NCBI RefSeq assembly: GCF_014695385.1
Contig: NZ_JACJOD010000034.1
Coordinates: 1-64,000 of the forward strand
Origin: Trichocoleus sp. FACHB-46
GTDB taxonomy: Bacteria > Cyanobacteriota > Cyanobacteriia > FACHB-46
Length of the DNA stretch: 64,000 nucleotides
Reading direction: 5' to 3'
A program made the position numbers and the translations under genes. Below the pieces are notes generated by a model. It had not been told where the DNA came from, searched no databases, and saw nothing but the letters and a program-made list of their open reading frames with translations. Below, piece after piece: positions 61,581 to 64,000 of this stretch (its first letter is position 1; each line of letters begins with the position of its first letter).

Positions 61581-63248
61581 CTAGCGGAGCCAACGGGCTC
61601 GGTAGCTGCGAGCATCAATGTGGCTGAGATAGGGGAAGCTAGCGTATCGGCCTAGCCCCCCTGGCCACCAGGAATCTAGGAACCAGTAGAGCTGATCGCC
61701 TGTAAGCCCGTCGCAATAAAAGTCGATCGCGTCCCCAACAATATGGCGGCTGTTAGACACACCACCGACTCTAGCATTGATTTCTGGGGGGCGGTACCAA
61801 CTAGTGACCTGGAAAGGACGACCAATCCGCTCCCGGGCTTGTTGCGCTAGACGAGCAATACGGACAATCGCATCGACTGTGGTTTGGTCAGGGGGCATGC
61901 GAGTGCCGCCGTGAGTGGCCTCAGCCCAGCTAAAAGTCCCATTGGGAATGATGGAGGCATAAAGCTGAATATTGCCAGGAGTCCAGCGGGCAGGACGCTT
62001 GGGCAAGATCAACGGTTTCGGTTTGGGGGGGGCTTCTGGGGCATCTCGACGCGCTTGCTGCATCCGCCTCACGTCTTCAAACAGCGATCGAATGGTTTGG
62101 TCACGAGTAGTCAACCCGCGCCAAAGCTGCACCAAACGAATTAATGCTTCTCGTTGCTCTTCAGTTTCTTGGTACTCACCCGGAATCCGCTCAATAAATT
62201 CGAGCAGTTCGCGATCGAGCTGAGTCGCTGCGTCGGTGAGAGCAGTTTTATTGGTAGTGCTAGCAGACAATGTGTTTGGGTTAATGCCTAATGCAGCCAG
62301 AGCCGTGGTGCGCGAATCAAGACCCCGCCACAGCCGAAAAGCTTCTGTTAGAGCATTTCGTTGCTCTCCTTTACCCTGGTAGTACTGAGGCAAACGCTGG
62401 GCAAAGGCAACTAGAGCGGGATCAATGATTTTTAATCCTGGCTCTGGGGAGGTGTCTTTTTCTAGAGAGGCGATCGCAGCTTCCCGAGAATCGAGTTGTC
62501 GCCACAGTTGAGTCAGGCGAACTAAAGCTTCGCGCTGATGAGGGTAGCCTGAATAGTTGCGAGAAATGCTTTGCATAAACTGAATCAGCGCTTTGTCTAG
62601 GTAAGACTCGTCTACAGATTCAGGGTCAGCATTAACGGGCGTTTTCAGGTTGAGAGAGGCGATCGCAGCCTCACGGGAATCGAGTTTGCGCCAAATCCGT
62701 AGGGCTTCTAGAAAAGCATCTCTTTGGTAAGGCAAGCTTCTGTAATAACTAGGTAGGCGATCGACTAAAGTCAGTAGTGCACTGTCTAGGTAAGCCAGGT
62801 TTTGTGGCAATCCTTCGGCTTTGAAGTCAATGGCTAAATCGTCCAGGTAAGCTTGCAGCAGAGCTTGAGGGTTTGAGGATTCTAGGCGGGCGGAGGCTTC
62901 GTTATTGGCTGGCGGTGTATAACCTGCTGCTACCGCTTGAATAAATCTGTTACCGTAGCGTCCTGCTTCGTTACTCCATAGGTCAGTGGCTTTCCAGCCT
63001 TGGGCGACTAGGCTATCGGTGATGCTGCGAATCGTGTTAGCGGCATATTGCACTTGAGCCGCAAAAGTATTGACTTGCCCGAGGGGAATCCGGTTGGCAG
63101 GTGCAATCCCTAGTCCAGTTTCGCCATCTTCCAGCGTTGGCTTACCTTGAACCTGATAAAGTGCTGCCAGGATGGGTTTATGAATTCCGGCTCGTTCTGC
63201 CTCTAATAAGTAAAGGTAGTTGCGCTGGTCTGGTGTCAGTTTTGCCAT
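61581..63248 (-). CDS. M15-type D-Ala-D-Ala carboxypeptidase-like protein with four 45-residue repeats
   Basis: A 555-residue protein. N-terminal domain (about 1-115, helical, lysozyme-like only by weak impression). Four repeats of about 45 residues (154-199, 217-262, 276-320, 344-389), each with the pattern L-D-x-x-L...Y...QR-x-A-L...LWR-x-LDSR-x-x-A-I-x-S-L, fold probably as helical pairs. A Pro/Lys-rich linker (about 395-425) leads to a peptidase M15A domain (440-555): FQVTSWYRPPEIN, SRHIVGDAIDF (His and Asp zinc ligands) and LSHIDAR (last His). No signal peptide, so export route is unclear. A role in cell-wall remodelling is inferred from the M15 domain. Confidence 0.85.
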   Translation of the reverse strand: MAKLTPDQRNYLYLLEAERAGIHKPILAALYQVQGKPTLEDGETGLGIAPANRIPLGQVNTFAAQVQYAANTIRSITDSLVAQGWKATDLWSNEAGRYGNRFIQAVAAGYTPPANNEASARLESSNPQALLQAYLDDLAIDFKAEGLPQNLAYLDSALLTLVDRLPSYYRSLPYQRDAFLEALRIWRKLDSREAAIASLNLKTPVNADPESVDESYLDKALIQFMQSISRNYSGYPHQREALVRLTQLWRQLDSREAAIASLEKDTSPEPGLKIIDPALVAFAQRLPQYYQGKGEQRNALTEAFRLWRGLDSRTTALAALGINPNTLSASTTNKTALTDAATQLDRELLEFIERIPGEYQETEEQREALIRLVQLWRGLTTRDQTIRSLFEDVRRMQQARRDAPEAPPKPKPLILPKRPARWTPGNIQLYASIIPNGTFSWAEATHGGTRMPPDQTTVDAIVRIARLAQQARERIGRPFQVTSWYRPPEINARVGGVSNSRHIVGDAIDFYCDGLTGDQLYWFLDSWWPGGLGRYASFPYLSHIDARSYRARWLR

Positions 63249-63294
63249 AAGCTACAGCACTTAATTGACCTAATCATTACAGTTACTAACCAAA

Positions 63295-64000
63295 ATGCCT
63301 TTAACGCTACTGTCTCAGGCTTTAGTCGCTAATTCCCTTAAGAATGTTTGCCTAGTGGCCACCGACATGGACGGCACACTGACGCAGAATGGCAAATTTA
63401 CGCCCACCTTACTACAAGCTTTGGAGCAGTTAGCTGCGGCGGAAATCCAAGTTTTGATTGTCACTGGGCGATCGGCAGGTTGGGTGGGTGGCTTGGTCAA
63501 CTATTTGCCCATTTGGGGAGCGATCGCGGAAAACGGCGGTATGTTTTACGCTAGCCAAACTGAGACTCCAATCGCGTTGGTGACGATTCCTGATTTAGCC
63601 TTGCATCGCCAAAAGCTGGCCCAAACTTTTCAGCGCCTACAAGCCGATTTTCCGCAACTACAAGAATCTGCCGACAATCGTTTTCGCGTCACAGATTGGA
63701 CATTTGATATCGAGGGACTGAGCTTACCGGACATTCAAGCCATTAATGCCTACTGCCAAGATCAAGGCTGGGGCTTCACCTACAGCAATGTCCAAGGTCA
63801 CATCAAGCCAATTGAGCAGGACAAATCGACCGGGTTACGCCAAGTTCTAGGTCAGTACTTTCCTGAGCATACGGCTCAGCAGGTTGTCACAGTGGGCGAT
63901 AGTCCCAATGATGAAAGCTTGTTTGATGCCGACCAATTTCCCCTATCCGTGGGGGTCGCTAATGTTAAACACTATGCGGATCAACTCGTGCAGCAACCGA
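63295..64000 (+). CDS. HAD-superfamily hydrolase, subfamily IIB (3' end outside window)
   Basis: The 5' 235 codons of a HAD phosphatase. Motif I is ATDMDGTLT (about 24-32) with the nucleophile Asp, motif II VTGRS (about 62-66), the cap region follows, motif III appears as HIKPIEQDKSTGL (Lys before the substrate) and motif IV GDSPNDESLFDAD (about 201-213). This matches Cof-type sugar or sucrose-phosphate phosphatase-like proteins; the substrate cannot be fixed. The gene is cut by the window edge. ATG 63295 is 46 bases from the divergent M15 gene start. Confidence 0.9.
   Translation, partial: MPLTLLSQALVANSLKNVCLVATDMDGTLTQNGKFTPTLLQALEQLAAAEIQVLIVTGRSAGWVGGLVNYLPIWGAIAENGGMFYASQTETPIALVTIPDLALHRQKLAQTFQRLQADFPQLQESADNRFRVTDWTFDIEGLSLPDIQAINAYCQDQGWGFTYSNVQGHIKPIEQDKSTGLRQVLGQYFPEHTAQQVVTVGDSPNDESLFDADQFPLSVGVANVKHYADQLVQQP

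Noticed and set aside
1-64000. Defence island, prophage, integron or transposon
   Set aside because: No transposase, integrase, restriction-modification, toxin-antitoxin or CRISPR-Cas genes were recognised; the window reads as core chromosome.

Overview
The window is chromosomal DNA from a cyanobacterium. It carries photosystem II psbA (3' end), pcyA (phycobilin synthesis), cphA and cphB (cyanophycin metabolism), class II F/SBPase, a cyanobacterial-type RNase E with its arginine-rich tail, and many small proteins recognisable as cyanobacterial families. The HIP1 octamer GCGATCGC recurs throughout. Gene density is high, strands alternate, and I see no transposase, integrase, phage gene or CRISPR array. 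The genus cannot be fixed from the sequence; a Leptolyngbya/Nostoc-like lineage would fit.

Layout. 1-5.7 kb: psbA end, aroC, a GNAT acetyltransferase, tRNA-Cys, a ComFB-like protein, pheA, a DUF1997 protein. 5.0-11.3 kb: rnhB, rne and a large radical SAM protein, all on the minus strand. 11.4-15.0 kb: a STAS protein, a 0.9 kb gene-free stretch, small conserved proteins, clpS and a CPBP protease. 15.1-18.9 kb: a pentapeptide-repeat protein coupled to a DICT/HD-GYP-like sensor, then a B12-binding-type radical SAM protein. 19-26 kb: small conserved proteins, a second STAS protein, an ABC ATPase, an OmpR-type regulator and the grxD/bolA pair. 26.4-30.8 kb: a subtilisin-like protease with P domain, an acyltransferase, tadA, grxC. 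31.1-42.5 kb: glpX, hemA, a UPF0182 membrane protein and a 1844-residue multi-glycosyltransferase. 42.6-49.7 kb: a gene fragment, a Ser/Thr kinase, gluconokinase, a GT2-FkbM fusion and a TPR/O-GlcNAc-transferase-like protein. 49.9-57.5 kb: amino-acid ABC transporter genes, trmD, cphB, cphA. 57.5-64 kb: an unmarked 58-residue tatA, a second Ser/Thr kinase, pcyA, a four-repeat M15 peptidase with its membrane neighbour, and the 5' part of a HAD phosphatase.

Functional groupings: aroC and pheA belong to aromatic amino-acid synthesis; rne and rnhB to RNA turnover, beside a radical SAM protein that is often an RNase E/G neighbour; grxD and bolA to iron-sulfur handling; cphB and cphA to nitrogen storage, near LivG/LivM-type amino-acid transporter genes. 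The 37-49 kb segment is rich in glycosyltransferases and may serve surface glycan or protein glycosylation.

The most unusual items are: the 1844-residue protein with three TPR-glycosyltransferase modules plus a GT4 domain, with a palindromic repeat inserted in frame between modules; a 69-bp double-hairpin repeat present twice in opposite orientation around glpX-hemA; a second repeat-like in-frame insertion in the UPF0182 protein; a 45-residue repeat occurring four times in the M15 protein; and a DICT/HD-GYP-like protein whose metal-binding motifs are degenerate.
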